Below, one piece after another: positions 63,365 through 64,000 of a DNA stretch of 64,000 nucleotides. The notes under the pieces are model-generated. The model was not told where the DNA came from and did no database searches. It worked only from the letters and a program-made list of their open reading frames with translations. The position numbers were made by a program, and so were the translations under genes. Each line of letters begins with the position of its first letter. The first letter of the stretch is position 1. The DNA comes from Sporosarcina sp. ACRSM. GTDB lineage: Bacteria; Bacillota; Bacilli; Bacillales_A; Planococcaceae. The stretch covers positions 124,001 to 188,000 of the forward strand of contig NZ_JAKRNU010000008.1 in NCBI RefSeq assembly GCF_022346545.1, read 5' to 3'.

Positions 63365-64000
63365 TTATCCGTTTCGAGAAGATATTTCACTTAGGATAAC
63401 ATTAGCGGTTTCTTCAACTGCACGATTGGTTACATCAACAATATTGCAACCGATCTTCTCAACGACTTTTTTAAAATGTTCGATCTCGGTTTTTATCCGA
63501 TCAAGCTGCGCATAGTTCGCATCATCCTTTAAACCGAGTGCGATCAATCTTTCTTTCCGGATGAAATTCAGTTTTTCCGGTGATATGATCAAGCCGAAAC
63601 ACTTTTCCGGATCGATCATATAAAGCTCTTCCGGCGGGTCCACTTCCGGCACAAGCGGCACATTTGCCACTTTGTAACGCTTATGAGCCAAATACTGCGA
63701 CAACGGTGTCTTGGATGTCCTAGAGACACCGACGAGCACGATATCCGCTTTTAAAATCCCTCTTGGATCCCTGCCATCATCGTATTTAACCGCAAATTCA
63801 ATCGCTTCGATTTTCTTATAATAATCTTCGTCCAATTTCCGGACAAGCCCCGGTTCTTCAATGGGATGTTCATCAAGTTCCGCACTGATCAGATCGACGA
63901 TAGGTCCCATTAGATCAATACATTTGATCCCCTTGTTTTTACATTCTTCTTTTAAACGGAAACGCATGCCGCTCTTTACTAGCGTATAGACGATGATTGC
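63365..64000 (-). CDS. ppsR: Pyruvate, phosphate dikinase regulatory protein (C-terminal part)
   Basis: Bifunctional kinase/phosphorylase of the PPDK/PEP synthase regulator family (YqfL in B. subtilis). The frame remains open to the window edge at 64000, so 212 codons of about 270 are visible and the N-terminus is missing. The nucleotide-binding loop [18 protein letters not shown] is clear. The part [20 protein letters not shown] is also typical. In B. subtilis YqfL controls the CcpN and gluconeogenic response. It lies upstream of dnaG, in the order yqfL-dnaG-sigA. A strong terminator follows. Confidence 0.93.
   Translation of the reverse strand, partial: AIIVYTLVKSGMRFRLKEECKNKGIKCIDLMGPIVDLISAELDEHPIEEPGLVRKLDEDYYKKIEAIEFAVKYDDGRDPRGILKADIVLVGVSRTSKTPLSQYLAHKRYKVANVPLVPEVDPPEELYMIDPEKCFGLIISPEKLNFIRKERLIALGLKDDANYAQLDRIKTEIEHFKKVVEKIGCNIVDVTNRAVEETANVILSEISSRNG

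Noticed and set aside
1..64000. rRNA, tRNA, CRISPR arrays, prophage or complete insertion sequences
   Set aside because: No sequence resembling rRNA, tRNA cloverleaf arrays, regularly spaced direct repeats, integrase or transposase genes was noticed on either strand.

Overview
The window is a chromosomal stretch from a low-to-moderate GC, spore-forming Firmicute of the Bacillales. Gene content and order follow the Bacillus subtilis yqx-yqi-yqh-yqg-yqf region: spo0A, spoIVB, recN, argR, tlyA, dxs, ispA, xseBA, folD, nusB, asp23-like, accCB, spoIIIA, efp, lipM, gcv, comG, ltaS, pbpA, sodA, ispG, zur, nfo, cshB, ispH, trmK, cccA, sigA, dnaG and ppsR. Protein similarity and the style of the short intergenic repeats suggest Planococcaceae, perhaps Sporosarcina or a relative. 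That placement is from memory of family sequences, not from a search. No rRNA, tRNA, CRISPR array, prophage or complete insertion sequence was seen.

Layout. 1-14.5 kb, nearly all on the minus strand: a cut-off FapA-like gene, the sporulation regulator Spo0A, the protease SpoIVB, then DNA repair (RecN), arginine regulation (ArgR), an rRNA methyltransferase (TlyA), isoprenoid synthesis (Dxs, IspA), exonuclease VII, FolD, NusB, an Asp23 protein and acetyl-CoA carboxylase AccBC. 14.6-17.3 kb: a reduced spoIIIA operon with AC, AD, AE, AF, AG and AH but no AA or AB. 17.6-26 kb: EF-P, a peptidase, LipM, a rhodanese, an MFS transporter, shikimate kinase and dehydroquinase. 26-30.3 kb: the glycine cleavage operon gcvT-gcvPA-gcvPB under a tandem glycine riboswitch. 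30.5-34.7 kb: a second shikimate kinase and the comGA-GG competence pseudopilus operon. 35-47 kb: envelope and stress genes (LtaS, a class B penicillin-binding protein, superoxide dismutase, a phosphate transporter) and small conserved membrane proteins. 48-58 kb: IspG, the zinc module zur-znuB-znuC, endonuclease IV, CshB helicase, IspH and TrmK. 58.5-64 kb: cytochrome c, sigma-A, primase and the start of the PPDK regulator.

Functional links. Dxs, IspG and IspH of the MEP pathway and IspA lie in one window. Spo0A, SpoIVB and SpoIIIAC-AH are sporulation functions. The ComG proteins build the transformation pilus. Many genes overlap by ATGA or GTGA start-stop junctions. Several starts were moved inward to the codon that has a good ribosome binding site.

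The most unusual content is outside the genes. A modular family of short palindromic repeats sits at four gene junctions (about 10.3, 17.4, 49.9 and 63 kb). It has a shared core, a mobile 72-bp cassette found in different contexts, and stem positions that differ between copies but keep pairing. One copy lies exactly where spoIIIAA and spoIIIAB would be expected. A separate double-hairpin element at 21.8 kb looks like a transposase-less IS200/IS605 relic.
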